The notes: generated by a model from the sequence alone, not told the origin. A stretch of 64,000 nt of DNA from an uncultured Paracoccaceae bacterium (GCA_947494445.1 CANLVD010000006.1:1-64000), one strand, 5' to 3'. Shown: positions 43,239 through 53,473, counted from the first letter of the stretch. Program-made: numbers and translations.

Positions 43239-43314
43239 TGGTGCCCCCACACGGACTCGAACCGCGGACCTACTGATTACAAATCAGTTGCTCTACCAGC
43301 TGAGCTATAGGGGC
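43239..43314 (-). tRNA. tRNA-Thr (anticodon TGT)
   Basis: Full cloverleaf on the minus strand: acceptor GCCCCTA pairs with TGGGGGC, D-arm AGCTCAGCTGGTAGAGC, anticodon stem ACTGA/TCAGT with loop TTTGTAA (anticodon TGT, reading ACA), T-arm GCGGTTCGAGTCCGT. The CCA end is encoded (43239-43241). The gene is intact. Its 3' end faces the integrase, so it likely contains the island attachment core. Confidence 0.97.
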
Positions 43315-43467
43315 GCTGGCGGGCTTTTAGCTATCTGCTGCGAGAAGCGCAAGAGGGAAGGCGGGTGGTTTCCTGAAAGTTTTCCGGTTTCGAATAAATA
43401 CTTGACTTGTTTAGTAAGGAATGCGATCAGTAAATCAGACTAAAACACTCAGATACTGGAATCAGCT

Positions 43468-44484
43468 ATGTCTCTCCCCCGAATTCTGCCACTGGCCTGC
43501 ATCCTCGCGGGCCTTGCTGCGCCGGCCTTTGCGCAAGGCGAAGTCAACCTTTATTCCTCACGCCATTATGACACCGACGAACGGCTCTATTCTGACTTTG
43601 AGGATCAGACAGGCATCAAGGTCAACCGGATCGAAGGCAAGGCTGATGAGCTGATCACGCGGCTGAAATCGGAAGGGGTAAACTCTCCTGCCGATGTCCT
43701 ACTGACCGTGGACGCCGGGCGGATCTGGCGGGCAGAAGAAGCAGGTCTTCTCGACAGCGTTGCCTCCGATGATCTGACGTCGCGCATCCCTGCTGCATTG
43801 CGTCACCCGGACAACCGCTGGTTCGGGGTGTCCACCCGGGCTCGCATGATCTTCTTTGACAAGGACCGCGTGGCCGAGCCGCCCCAGTCCTATGCTGATC
43901 TGGCAGACCCGAAATACAAGGGGATGGTCTGTGCACGATCCTCTTCCAACATCTACATGCAGTCATTGCTGGCTGCTAAAATCGCCCATAATGGGGCGGA
44001 TGCCGCGCGCGATTGGGCCGCTGGCCTCAAGGCCAATCTTGCCCGTGACCCCCAGGGTGGCGACACCGATCAGCTGCGCGGCATCATTTCTGGCGAGTGC
44101 GATATCGCTTTGGCAAACAGCTACTATTTCGCACGCGCACTTCGTGTCGATGTCAAGGGTCTGTCCGATGAGATCGACAGCATTGGCTGGGTCTTCCCCG
44201 ATCAGGACGGCACTGGCACACATGTCAACATTTCAGCCGGTGGCGTGCTGAAATCCGCGCCCAACCGGGCCAATGCGATCCTGTTTCTGGAATACCTCGT
44301 CAGCGACAGCGCACAGGCCTATCTTGCTGCAGGCAATGACGAATTTCCGGTTGTTGCGGGCGTAGGCAAAAGTGCCTCAGTGGTCCAGCTTGGCGAGTTC
44401 AGGGCCGATGACCTGAACCTCTCGGCTCTTGGCATCAATCAGGCCGAAGCCCAGAAAATCTACAATCAGGTCGGCTACGAGTGA
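43468..44484 (+). CDS. Iron(III) ABC transporter substrate-binding protein (FutA/AfuA type)
   Basis: A 338-residue periplasmic binding protein with a signal peptide (ILPLACILAGLAAPAFAQ). It starts with EVNLYSSRHYDTDERLY; the paired tyrosines in NSYYFARAL are the usual ferric-iron ligands in this family. It would bind Fe3+ for uptake. A fused permease lies convergently at 44527; no ATPase gene is in the window. Confidence 0.9.
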   Translation: MSLPRILPLACILAGLAAPAFAQGEVNLYSSRHYDTDERLYSDFEDQTGIKVNRIEGKADELITRLKSEGVNSPADVLLTVDAGRIWRAEEAGLLDSVASDDLTSRIPAALRHPDNRWFGVSTRARMIFFDKDRVAEPPQSYADLADPKYKGMVCARSSSNIYMQSLLAAKIAHNGADAARDWAAGLKANLARDPQGGDTDQLRGIISGECDIALANSYYFARALRVDVKGLSDEIDSIGWVFPDQDGTGTHVNISAGGVLKSAPNRANAILFLEYLVSDSAQAYLAAGNDEFPVVAGVGKSASVVQLGEFRADDLNLSALGINQAEAQKIYNQVGYE

Positions 44485-44492
44485 TCAGTTTC

Positions 44493-44519
44493 GGGGGTGC
44501 CGCGGCTGCGCGGCACTCC
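44493..44519. terminator. Bidirectional hairpin terminator
   Basis: GTGCCGCG (44497-44500 to 44504) and CGCGGCAC (44509-44516) form an 8-bp stem, extended by a G-T and two G-C pairs, with loop GCTG. It lies between the stops of the convergent binding-protein and permease genes. The U-run is poor (CCCCTTTC). Confidence 0.6.
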
Positions 44520-44526
44520 ACCCCTT

Positions 44527-46158
44527 TCAACGGCCCTGCACCGATGACGACATGATCGTCCGGCAGAGCAGGATTACCGGGATCAATCCGAAAACCATTA
44601 TCACGAGCGAGGGCAGGGCAGCCTGAGCCAACCGCTCGTCCGAGGCCAGCCTGTGGGCCTGCACTGCCAGAGTGTCAAAGTTGAACGGGCGCAGGATCAG
44701 CGTCGCCGGCAATTCCTTCATCACATCGACAAAGACAATCAGGGCGGCCGTCAGCAGGCTTGTCTTCATGATCGGCACATGGACCGAACGGATCATCGAA
44801 AGCGGCCCGCGCCCAAGGGTGCGTGCGGCTGCGTCCATATTGGGGTTGATGGTCGAGATGCCGCTGTCGAAAGCGCTCAGTCCAGCTGCCAGAAATCGCA
44901 CAAGATAAGCCATGATCATCAGCCAGATCGAGCCTGTGATCAGCAAGCCTGTCGAGATCCCGAACCGCGCCCGCATCCATGCATCCAGCGCATTGTCGAA
45001 ACTGGCTATAGGCACAAGCAGACCGATCGCGATCACCCCGCCCGGCACCGCATAGCCCAGACCGCCCAACAGAAGCGTCCCGCGTGATGTCCGGCTGGGC
45101 CGCAGCCTGTCGCGAAACCCGATCAGCGCGGCAGCGGCCACCGTCAGCAGAGCTGCGATGCTGGCCAGAAGCAGAGAGTTTCGCGTCCAGTCCCAATACC
45201 GGCTGAGCGAGATCAGCCCCTCATCACCCAGCGTCATCAAGACCAGCATGATGACCGGGATCACAAAGCCCAGCAGCACCGGCACCAGACAGGCTGCCAT
45301 GGCCAGTGCGGCCTTGATGCCATGCAGGTCTGCAACCACCAGCGGTTGGGCAGATGATCGCAGTGAATGGCGTTTCGCAGCCCCGCGCTGCATCCGTTCA
45401 AGAATTGCAAGCAACATGGCCGCTCCCAGCAGGCAGAGAGACAATTGCGCCGCCGCCGCCCTGTCCCCGAAGGCAAACCATGCCTGGTAGATGCCGGTCG
45501 CAAAGGTCTGCACGCCGAAATGGGCGACCGTGCCGAAATCGGCGAGCGTTTCCATCACGCACAGGATCATGCCACCGGCAATTGCGGGCCGGGCCATCGG
45601 CAGACTGACGCTCAGAAAGGCTTGCAGCGGCGTTTTGCCCAGCACGCGCGCGGCCAGATAGACACCATGACTTTGCTGCAAAAAACTCGCGCGCGCCAGC
45701 AGATACACATATGGATACAGCACCAGCGTCAGCATCAGCGCCGCCCCGCCCAGCGAGCGGATTTCAGGAAACCAGTAGTCGCGCGGACCCCAGCCCGTCA
45801 GGTCCCGCAACAGCGATTGAACAGGACCCGGATGATCCAGCAGGTCGGTATAGGCATAGGCCAGAACATAAGCGGGAAAGGCCAGCGGCAGGGCCAGTGC
45901 AATTTCGAACTTGCGCACCAGCGGGAAACGGCAGGTCACCACCAGCCAGGCGGTGACGGTCCCGATCAGGCCGGTGCCAAAGGCCACCAGCACCACAAGT
46001 TGGACACTGGTCCATGTGAACCGTGGCAGCACCGATCCTGCAAGCGAGCTCCAGCTTTCCGTTCCGCCGGTCACGGCTGCCAGCAGCACGGCCAGGATCG
46101 GCAACAGGCACAAGCCCGCCACCCCTCCGGCCAATATGCTCAGCAGACGTGTCCCCAT
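44527..46158 (-). CDS. Iron(III) ABC transporter permease, fused two-domain
   Basis: A 543-residue inner-membrane permease with about 12 helices in two halves, each with an EAA-like loop (AARVLGKTPLQAFLSVSLPMARP and AARTLGRGPLSMIRSVHVPIM). This is the FbpB/SfuB/FutB type in which two permease domains are fused. It would form the channel for the ferric binding protein encoded convergently. The missing ATP-binding subunit must be elsewhere in the genome. Confidence 0.88.
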   Translation of the reverse strand: MGTRLLSILAGGVAGLCLLPILAVLLAAVTGGTESWSSLAGSVLPRFTWTSVQLVVLVAFGTGLIGTVTAWLVVTCRFPLVRKFEIALALPLAFPAYVLAYAYTDLLDHPGPVQSLLRDLTGWGPRDYWFPEIRSLGGAALMLTLVLYPYVYLLARASFLQQSHGVYLAARVLGKTPLQAFLSVSLPMARPAIAGGMILCVMETLADFGTVAHFGVQTFATGIYQAWFAFGDRAAAAQLSLCLLGAAMLLAILERMQRGAAKRHSLRSSAQPLVVADLHGIKAALAMAACLVPVLLGFVIPVIMLVLMTLGDEGLISLSRYWDWTRNSLLLASIAALLTVAAAALIGFRDRLRPSRTSRGTLLLGGLGYAVPGGVIAIGLLVPIASFDNALDAWMRARFGISTGLLITGSIWLMIMAYLVRFLAAGLSAFDSGISTINPNMDAAARTLGRGPLSMIRSVHVPIMKTSLLTAALIVFVDVMKELPATLILRPFNFDTLAVQAHRLASDERLAQAALPSLVIMVFGLIPVILLCRTIMSSSVQGR

Positions 46159-46249
46159 TGCAGCTTCTGCCCCTCAATTGCCCGTGACCGGTCTGGTCAG
46201 CCCGTCGTTTTCTCCTACCTTTTATCTCACTTTAACTCGGGAGATCGGC

Positions 46250-47338
46250 ATGAAAACCAGCGTCTTGGCTTTTTTGAGTATTTTTGTCGGTTTGACAATG
46301 GCAGCGATGTCGCTGGCGGCTCAGACCGTGAAGATCGAACAGATGGTCAGCGGGCTGGATGAGCCATGGGCAATAGCGTTTTTGCCCGGCGGCGCCCTGC
46401 TGATCACTGAGCGTGATGGCCAGCTGATCCACATCGACGGGGCAGATCGGAAATCTGTTTCAGGTCTGCCGAAGGTCTTTGCAGACGGGCAGGGTGGGTT
46501 GCTGGATGTGATTGCAGCCCGTGATTTTGCCACCACCCGTCAGATCTTCTTTACCTATTCTGAACCGGTCCGGGGTGGCGGCCGCACAGCGCTGGCCTCG
46601 GCCATCCTCGCGCCAGATGGCGCATCGATCACCGATCTGCAGACCCTCTTTGGTCAGGAAGGCCCGCGGCGTGGTGGCAGGCATTTCGGCTCCCGCGTGG
46701 TCGAAGCGCTGGACGGCACACTGTTTCTGACCGTGGGAGACCGTGGCGCGCGCGATCAGGCGCAATCCATGGATGTCCATTCCGGCAAGGTCATCCGCAT
46801 CAACCGCGACGGCTCGATCCCGTCGGACAACCCGTTTCTGAACGGTGATACTCCCGAAATCTGGTCGCTGGGACACCGCAACCCGCAAGGCGCTGCACTG
46901 GACGCGCAAGGGCGTCTCTGGACAGCTGAACATGGCGCGCGGGGTGGGGATGAGGTCAACCAGCCGCAGGCAGGCCGCAACTATGGCTGGCCGGTGATCT
47001 CCTACGGACGGCACTATTCTGGTGGCAAGATCGGCGAGGGCACGACAAAATCCGGCATGGAACAACCCGCCCATTACTGGGACCCCTCCATCGCCCCCTC
47101 CGGTATGATGATCTATTCGGGCAAGATGTTTCCCGACTGGGCGGGCGATGCCTTTGTTGGTTCGCTCAAGTTCGACATGATCTCAAGGCTTGAGGTGTCT
47201 GGCAGCACGGCACGCGAGGTGGAGCGCCTGTTTCAGGATCGATTCTCGCGCATCCGCGATGTCCGCGAGGCACCCGATGGCGCGATCTGGTTCCTGTCCG
47301 TGGGTGAGGGCGCTGCCTATCGCGTGACACCGGGCTGA
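46250..47338 (+). CDS. PQQ-dependent aldose sugar dehydrogenase-like protein
   Basis: A 362-residue secreted six-bladed beta-propeller of the soluble glucose/aldose dehydrogenase family (Asd, YliI). The signal peptide ends near MSLAAQ. Conserved phrases are GLDEPWAIAFLPGG, VGDRGARDQAQS, IWSLGHRNPQGA, WTAEHGARGGDEVN and WDPSIAPSGM. Family members oxidise sugars in the periplasm with PQQ. ATG 46250 is used since the longer frame is antisense to the permease gene. Confidence 0.9.
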   Translation: MKTSVLAFLSIFVGLTMAAMSLAAQTVKIEQMVSGLDEPWAIAFLPGGALLITERDGQLIHIDGADRKSVSGLPKVFADGQGGLLDVIAARDFATTRQIFFTYSEPVRGGGRTALASAILAPDGASITDLQTLFGQEGPRRGGRHFGSRVVEALDGTLFLTVGDRGARDQAQSMDVHSGKVIRINRDGSIPSDNPFLNGDTPEIWSLGHRNPQGAALDAQGRLWTAEHGARGGDEVNQPQAGRNYGWPVISYGRHYSGGKIGEGTTKSGMEQPAHYWDPSIAPSGMMIYSGKMFPDWAGDAFVGSLKFDMISRLEVSGSTAREVERLFQDRFSRIRDVREAPDGAIWFLSVGEGAAYRVTPG

Positions 47339-47455
47339 GCCAGTTTGCCGGTAAGATCTGTGAATGGAAATTAACCAGTCTGATCAGAATCTTGCCTGAT
47401 TAACCTGTGAGAAATGCAAATCCCCTATCCCGGTCGAGGGCCAAGGAGAGGGGAC

Positions 47456-49594
47456 ATGGACTACATCATTGAAGCTGACGATCCGCAGGTCTTGTCCACG
47501 ACCATCGACAGCAATTTGTTCGGGGCAAACTTCCTGTTCGACCGTGACCGGACCGATGGCACCTTTGCGGCAAAAGCCGCAGATCTTGGGATCAGCCTGT
47601 TGCGCTATCCCGGCGGATCAATTACGGAATCCATGTTTGACGTGACCAACCCCGACAATACCCAGTTTCAGGATCAGGGCCTGACGCCACTCTCGGACTT
47701 TCTGTCATTTTCTGCCGAACACGGCTTTGCCCCCGTGATCGTCCTGCCAGTCAAACCCTATGCCGGTGATATCCAGCGCGCCGTTGACGAGATTTCACAA
47801 TTCGTGGCCGATGTGACTGCCGGGGTCTATGGCGATGTGCCGATCCACGGGTTCGAGATCGGCAATGAGTACAATTTTGGTGCAGGCGACGAGAATGTCA
47901 CAATCACAGCCGAAGAATATGGCGAACTTGCAAGCGCCATCGCCGTGGCCGTGCGGGACGCCAGTGCGCAGGACGTCGAGATTTCCGTCCAGTCGGGCTA
48001 CACCACCGAAGACAATCTGGAGATCATCAGCCATTTCGACATGGCCATCGAAGCCGCCGCAATCGATACGGTCGTCTTTCATTCCTACCCTTGGCGCTTT
48101 GACCGGGTTGAGGTGTTGCTGCCCACCAAGATGGCGCTCGCCAACGCCTGGACTGATCTGGGGCTGGTCGAGGACATCTTCGTCTCGGAATGGAACATCC
48201 GCTCGCTCAAAAACTACGATCCGGAACTGATGGATTACGGCCTGTCGCAGGCCGCTGCTCTGATTGAGTTGTTCACCGAACTGGCCAAATCCGACGTCGA
48301 CAGCGCCGCCGTCTGGGGCCTGCAGCAGAACAACCGCACCACGCTCAGCGGTGATGAGGGCTCTGAAGGCCTGCGCATCGCAGGCGAGGCTTACCGCATG
48401 GTTTCCGAAGTGGCTCCCGGCGCACAGGTCTCCACCGATCAACTGGTAGAAACACCAGACGCCACCTTTGCCATCCACGGATTTGAGCGCGCCGATAAGT
48501 CGGTCTATTTCGTCTCGGCCCTGTCACTCACCGCATCTTCCGTTGATGTGCAATTCAACCTGCCGGGCCAGATGGGCGCTTACACCGGTGGATTTCTTGA
48601 GCTGCTGACCACGTTCGAGGATCCGGAACTGCCCTATGCAGAGGCCACTGTGACCACGCTCAGCCTGACCGCGGCAGAGGTCTCAGACGGCTCGGTTGAC
48701 ATCCCGCTCGATATGGAAGGCGCAGTTGCGCGTCTCATCCTGTTCAAGGAGGTCACAGGCCAGGAAGCGGTCACCTATACCGGCGATACGGGTGCCGACA
48801 TCGCTTCGGGTTCTGCCATGGATGACGTCTTTTACGGCGAAGCCGGCGATGATCAGTTTCAGCTTGGCGCTGGCAATGATTTTGCCGATCTGGGTGAAGG
48901 AGATGATCACGGCTATGGCGGACAGGGCAATGACCGCATCCTTGGCGGGCAGGGCAATGATGTCATTTCAGGTGACGACGGTGCAGACATCCTCAATGGC
49001 GGCGATGGCGATGACATCATCACCGGCGGCACCAGTGCAAGTGATGCCGCCGACATCATCTATGCAGGCGCTGGCAATGACATGGTCTATGGCGGGCAGG
49101 GAGCTGACGACATCTTCGGCATGGACGGTGATGACACGATCCTTGGTCAAGAAGGCGCGGACATTCTGCGCGGACAGGACGGCCATGACGTGATCAGCGG
49201 CGCATCCGGCGGGGACGAGATCCACGGCAATGCGGGTGATGATTTCCTCAATGGCGGCTTCGGATTTGACCGGTTGAATGGCGGGACAGGAGCAGATGTA
49301 TTCTATCACAACGGCACATCCGGCCATGGCGCAGACTGGGTGCAGGATTTCAGCCATGATGAAGGGGATACGCTCCGGCTTGGCATCTCGGGCGCGGACG
49401 AGGATGATTTCCAGTTCTCCTTTGCCGAGACAGTGGGTGCGGGCGAAGACGACATCGCTGAAGTTTTCCTGACCTACATCCCCACAGGTCAGCTGCTCTT
49501 TGCTTTTGTTGATGGCGCAGCGGAAGAAGCGTTCGAGGTTATCCTAAACGACGGCAGTTTCACCTATTACAATGACGAGATCGGTCTTTTCTGA
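47456..49594 (+). CDS. RTX-type secreted protein with glycosidase (clan GH-A-like) domain
   Basis: A 712-residue protein. Residues about 1-330 form a TIM-barrel glycosidase-like domain (DSNLFGANFLFDRD, LLRYPGGSITE, GFEIGNEYNFG). The Glu138 of GNE and Glu245 of VSEWNIRS are at the positions of acid/base and nucleophile in retaining clan A enzymes such as GH39/GH51/GH79. A beta-rich domain follows (about 335-430), then around a dozen glycine-rich RTX repeats (about 450-620; GGQGNDRILGG). A terminal domain of the type that signals type I secretion ends the protein. AAGGAG precedes ATG 47456. Calcium-dependent export and polysaccharide cleavage are likely; the substrate is unknown. Confidence 0.8.
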   Translation: MDYIIEADDPQVLSTTIDSNLFGANFLFDRDRTDGTFAAKAADLGISLLRYPGGSITESMFDVTNPDNTQFQDQGLTPLSDFLSFSAEHGFAPVIVLPVKPYAGDIQRAVDEISQFVADVTAGVYGDVPIHGFEIGNEYNFGAGDENVTITAEEYGELASAIAVAVRDASAQDVEISVQSGYTTEDNLEIISHFDMAIEAAAIDTVVFHSYPWRFDRVEVLLPTKMALANAWTDLGLVEDIFVSEWNIRSLKNYDPELMDYGLSQAAALIELFTELAKSDVDSAAVWGLQQNNRTTLSGDEGSEGLRIAGEAYRMVSEVAPGAQVSTDQLVETPDATFAIHGFERADKSVYFVSALSLTASSVDVQFNLPGQMGAYTGGFLELLTTFEDPELPYAEATVTTLSLTAAEVSDGSVDIPLDMEGAVARLILFKEVTGQEAVTYTGDTGADIASGSAMDDVFYGEAGDDQFQLGAGNDFADLGEGDDHGYGGQGNDRILGGQGNDVISGDDGADILNGGDGDDIITGGTSASDAADIIYAGAGNDMVYGGQGADDIFGMDGDDTILGQEGADILRGQDGHDVISGASGGDEIHGNAGDDFLNGGFGFDRLNGGTGADVFYHNGTSGHGADWVQDFSHDEGDTLRLGISGADEDDFQFSFAETVGAGEDDIAEVFLTYIPTGQLLFAFVDGAAEEAFEVILNDGSFTYYNDEIGLF

Positions 49595-49612
49595 TCAACG
49601 CCGCCGTGCAGA

Positions 49613-51484
49613 TCAGGAGGCCATCCGCGCCCGGCGTTTCTGCGCGCGTGGATCACTGTCAAACAATGCCGCCAACTGCTCGGTCATTGCTCCGGCCAGT
49701 TGTTCCACATCCGTGATCTTCACCGCCCGGTCATAGTAGCGCGTCACGTCATGACCGATGCCCACAGCGATCAGCTCCACCGCCTTGCGTTTCTCGATCA
49801 TCTCGATCACGTCGCGCAGGTGTTTCTCAAGATAGGAGGCCGGATTGACACTCAGCGTGCTGTCGTCCACCGGTGCACCGTCCGAAATTACCATCATCAC
49901 GCGTCGTGCTTCGGGCCGGGCCATCAACCGACGATGCGCCCATTCCAGCGCCTCACCATCGATGTTTTCCTTCAGCAGGCCCTCTTTCATCATCAGTCCC
50001 AGATTGGGCCGGGCCCGCCGCCATGGTGCGTCGGCCCCTTTATAGATGATGTGGCGCAGATCGTTCAGACGGCCGGGCACGGGCGGTCTGCCACCTGCCA
50101 GCCATTGCTCGCGGCTCTGCCCGCCTTTCCATGCGCGCGTCGTGAAGCCGAGGATCTCACATTTGACCTGACAGCGCTCCAGCGTCCGGGCCAGAACATC
50201 GGCACAGATCGCCGCGATTGAAATCGGCCGCCCCCGCATGGAGCCCGAATTGTCCAGCAGCAGCGTGACCACCGTGTCCCGGAACTCCGTATCGCTTTCC
50301 TGCTTGAAGCTCAGCGGTGTTGTGGGGTTCGCGATCACCCGCGCCAGACGGCCCGCATCCAGCGTGCCTTCTTCAAGATCGAACTGCCATGACCGGTTCT
50401 GTTGTGCCTGCAAGCGGCGTTGCAACTTGTTGGCCAGCCGCGACACGGCGCCCTTGAGCGGGTCAAGCTGCTGGTCAAGATAGGCCCGCAGTCGCTCCAG
50501 CTCGATCGGATCGGCCAGATCTTCTGCCAGCACTTCCTCGTCAAACTCGGTTGAGTAGACCTGATAATTCGGATCAGCATCCGAGATCGGCGGCGGCGGT
50601 GGCCGGTCCATCGGTGGGTCGCCATCCTCGGCGTCCACATCCTCGGCCATCTCGGCGTCATCCATATCCTCTAGGCTGACCTGTGCCTGCTGGCTGTCCA
50701 TGGTTTCGGACTGGTCTTCCTGATCGGTCTGGTCGGTGTCCTGCTGTTGCTGCTCGGCGTCGCCCCCATCTTCGGGCGGGCTGTCGCCTTCGTCTTCGCT
50801 GTCCTGATCCTCGTCCTGATTTTCATCGTCAAGATCGGGATCATCGCCAAGCTGGTCGCCATAGCCCAGATCTTCAATCACCCGACGGGCAAGCCGCGCA
50901 AAAGCGGCCTGATCGTCCAGACAATGATCGACATTGTCCAGTTCCTCACCGGCCTGACCTTCGAGAAACCCGCGCCACAGCTCCATGACATTCTGCGCGC
51001 CTTCGGGCAGGTCGCGCCCCGTTGCCAGATGCCGCACCAGATAGCCGGCAGCAGCCGCAAGCGGCGCTTCGGATGCTTCCGTGATGTTGGCATAGCCCAG
51101 CTTCTTGGCCTCATCCGCGATCTTTGCGTCAATGTTGCCCGCAGTGCCGGGCATGGCGCGCGCGCCCATCGCCTCGCAGCGCGCCGTCTCCATCGCTTCG
51201 TAGAGGGCAGTCGCCACATCGCCTTGCGGGCAATAGCGGGCATGGGTCGCATCATTGTGGAACCGGCGGCGCAGCGCATAGGCATCCGCTGTGCCGCGCG
51301 CCAGCAACACCTCGTCACGGGTCATCCGCCGGGTCACCTGCGGCAGACGTGCACCATCATTGGTCAGACCGGGCGGGTCGACCGTGAAACTGACAGACAT
51401 CTCCGCATCATTGGCCATGGCGCGGGTTGCTTCGGCCAAGGCTTTCTTGAACGGCTCTGCCGGGTTGTCACTGGGTTTGCTCAT
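49613..51484 (-). CDS. cobT: Cobaltochelatase subunit CobT
   Basis: A 623-residue CobT. It has the N-terminal CobT domain, a highly acidic Asp/Glu/Gln-rich middle (residues about 215-300) and a C-terminal vWA domain with the MIDAS motif DNSGSMRG. With CobS (AAA+) and CobN it inserts cobalt into hydrogenobyrinic acid diamide in aerobic cobalamin synthesis. CobS is often adjacent; it is not in this window next to the gene. It is convergent with the RTX gene. Confidence 0.95.
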   Translation of the reverse strand: MSKPSDNPAEPFKKALAEATRAMANDAEMSVSFTVDPPGLTNDGARLPQVTRRMTRDEVLLARGTADAYALRRRFHNDATHARYCPQGDVATALYEAMETARCEAMGARAMPGTAGNIDAKIADEAKKLGYANITEASEAPLAAAAGYLVRHLATGRDLPEGAQNVMELWRGFLEGQAGEELDNVDHCLDDQAAFARLARRVIEDLGYGDQLGDDPDLDDENQDEDQDSEDEGDSPPEDGGDAEQQQQDTDQTDQEDQSETMDSQQAQVSLEDMDDAEMAEDVDAEDGDPPMDRPPPPPISDADPNYQVYSTEFDEEVLAEDLADPIELERLRAYLDQQLDPLKGAVSRLANKLQRRLQAQQNRSWQFDLEEGTLDAGRLARVIANPTTPLSFKQESDTEFRDTVVTLLLDNSGSMRGRPISIAAICADVLARTLERCQVKCEILGFTTRAWKGGQSREQWLAGGRPPVPGRLNDLRHIIYKGADAPWRRARPNLGLMMKEGLLKENIDGEALEWAHRRLMARPEARRVMMVISDGAPVDDSTLSVNPASYLEKHLRDVIEMIEKRKAVELIAVGIGHDVTRYYDRAVKITDVEQLAGAMTEQLAALFDSDPRAQKRRARMAS

Positions 51485-51523
51485 ATCCGCTTGATCACCG
51501 CTGGGGGCTGAAATTGCAAGCCC

Positions 51524-52723
51524 TCACCGGGCCAAAAGCGCCGCGTTTGCGGCATCGAGCGCACCGGCGCCATGGGCAATCCCCAAGGCTTTCAGGCCGG
51601 CATCCGCTGCGGCCAGCGCACCCATGATCATCGGCGGGTTCACATGTCCCATATGGCCGATGCGAAAGATGTTCTTGCCATGGGGCGAAAGTGCCGCGTC
51701 AATCCCCAGCCCAATGCCAAGGGTTACACCGGTCTCACGCGCGCTCCATTCCCGCAGGCGTGCGGCATCCTCACCGGCTGTCCGGAACGTCGTCACGGCG
51801 GTGGAACGGTGGGCCGGATCGGCCACATTGAGGTGAATGTCACCGGTCGAACCCCAGGCTTCGCCCGCAGCCCAGATGGCCGATGCGAGCTTTTCATGCC
51901 GCGCCCACGCAGCCTCAAGCCCTTCTTCTTCCAACAGCATCGTCAGTGCCTCGCGCAGCCCGTAAAGGTGATGCGTTGGTGCTGTGCCGCAGAAAAGTTG
52001 GTAAAACAGTTCAGGGTTCGCGCGCGGGTTCCAGTCCCAGTAGCTTGAGACGCGCGGCATCGCATCGCGCACCGCACGCGCCTTGTCGTTGAAATAGACA
52101 AAGGACATGCCCGGCGGCGTCATCAGACCCTTCTGACACCCCGTCACCATCACATCGACACCCCAAGCGTCCATCTCGAACGGCTCGCAACCTAGCGAAG
52201 CGATACAATCGACCTGCAAAAGCGCCGGGTGACGGGCCGCATCCATGGCCGCGCGCACGGTTGGAATGTCTGACCGGATGGAGGTTGACGTATCCGTATG
52301 ACAGACCAGCACCGCCTTGATCTGATGCTCCGTATCTGCCTCAAGCCTTGCCTGCAGTGCCGCTGCATCCACCGGTGTCTTGGTGCCAAAATCCATCACT
52401 TCGGCCTCGACCCCGCAGGCCATTGCCATCTCGGACCAGCCCTTGCCGAACCGGCCAGTGGCCAGCACAAGCGCGTGATCGCCGGGGGCAAGGGTGTTGG
52501 CAATCGCGGCCTCCCATGCGCCATGGCCATTGGCAATGTAGATCGCGACATTGGCCTCTGTCCGGGCGACCCGGCGAAGATCGTCCAGCATGGCAAAGCT
52601 CATGTCCACCAACTCGCCCTCGTAGATGTTCATCGACGGGCGATGCATGGCCTGCAACACCCGGTCTGGGACAACGGAGGGTCCGGGAATGGACAGGAAT
52701 GTGCGGCCTTGTGCCAAAGTCAT
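51524..52723 (-). CDS. Serine/alanine-glyoxylate aminotransferase family enzyme
   Basis: A 399-residue fold-I PLP aminotransferase. The PLP Lys is in TGCQKGLMTPPG, and the N-terminal pattern IPGPSVVPDRVLQAMHRP and HGAWEAAIANTL are typical for serine-glyoxylate or alanine-glyoxylate aminotransferases (AGAT). It likely serves glyoxylate or serine metabolism in the cytosol. ATG 52723 is chosen; the frame extends upstream but without family resemblance. Confidence 0.9.
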   Translation of the reverse strand: MTLAQGRTFLSIPGPSVVPDRVLQAMHRPSMNIYEGELVDMSFAMLDDLRRVARTEANVAIYIANGHGAWEAAIANTLAPGDHALVLATGRFGKGWSEMAMACGVEAEVMDFGTKTPVDAAALQARLEADTEHQIKAVLVCHTDTSTSIRSDIPTVRAAMDAARHPALLQVDCIASLGCEPFEMDAWGVDVMVTGCQKGLMTPPGMSFVYFNDKARAVRDAMPRVSSYWDWNPRANPELFYQLFCGTAPTHHLYGLREALTMLLEEEGLEAAWARHEKLASAIWAAGEAWGSTGDIHLNVADPAHRSTAVTTFRTAGEDAARLREWSARETGVTLGIGLGIDAALSPHGKNIFRIGHMGHVNPPMIMGALAAADAGLKALGIAHGAGALDAANAALLAR

Positions 52724-52789
52724 GACGTGCTCACTTTCGGGGATCGGTCTTGTCCGGCAACCTAGCTGCCAGACAGGGCGCTGCAAGCG

Positions 52790-53473
52790 CTATTTGCGAT
52801 AGGCGCGCGCCAGTTTCACCGGATCGGCCCCGGCCAGATAGCGCATCAGCAGGATCAGGTTGCGCCCACCGCGGCTCAGCCAGCCCTGTGCGTGATACTT
52901 CGCCGATGAGGTCGTGACCTTCAGGGGCAAAGCCCGCATCCGGCCTTTCAGTGCGCGGGCCAGCGCCACATCTTCCATCAGCGGGATGTCAGGATATCCA
53001 CCCACACGGTTGTAGAGGCGTCGCGGCACAAGAAGGCTCTGATCGCCATAGGGCAGCCCGAAGAAGGCAGAGCGCAGATTGGCCCAGCCCGCTACAAGAC
53101 CCGCAGGCAGCCCATCTGCATCAAAGGCAAGCCTGCCGTATCCAGCCCGATCTGGATGATCCTTCAGGTGCTTGCGCAAAACAGCAGGCCAGTCGCTCGC
53201 AGGCTGGCTGTCATCGTGTAACACCCAGATCCAGTCACCCCTCGCGGTCAGGATTGCCGCGCGCAGCTGGGTGCCTCGACCCGGGTCCGATGTGACGATC
53301 CCGGCCCCGAGACCTTCGGCCAGCTCCGCCAGATCATCGGTCGATCCGCCATCGGCAAAGATCAACTCGGCAATCAACCCTTCGGTCAGACCCACCCCCA
53401 GCGCCTCGATCACCGGGCCCAGCCGGGCGGCCGAGTTCAGCGTCGGGATCACGATGGAAAGTGGCGCGGGCAT
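52790..53473 (-). CDS. Glycosyltransferase family 2 (TIGR04283-like)
   Basis: A 227-residue GT-A fold glycosyltransferase: SIVIPTLNSAARLGPVIE, GGSTDD at the nucleotide-sugar site, and WIWVLHDDSQPASDW. The short length and the tail (PLMEDVALARALKGRMRALP) fit the TIGR04283 group, part of which is linked with arsenosugar synthesis. ATG 53473 is used; a TTG at 53491 is also possible. It is divergent from ygfZ with about 50 bases between. Confidence 0.85.
   Translation of the reverse strand: MPAPLSIVIPTLNSAARLGPVIEALGVGLTEGLIAELIFADGGSTDDLAELAEGLGAGIVTSDPGRGTQLRAAILTARGDWIWVLHDDSQPASDWPAVLRKHLKDHPDRAGYGRLAFDADGLPAGLVAGWANLRSAFFGLPYGDQSLLVPRRLYNRVGGYPDIPLMEDVALARALKGRMRALPLKVTTSSAKYHAQGWLSRGGRNLILLMRYLAGADPVKLARAYRK

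Noticed and set aside
43395-43467. Possible iron-responsive site (TTTAGT...ACTAAA) before the iron-binding gene
   Set aside because: Arms are short and widely spaced, and the known Irr or RirA boxes are not matched.
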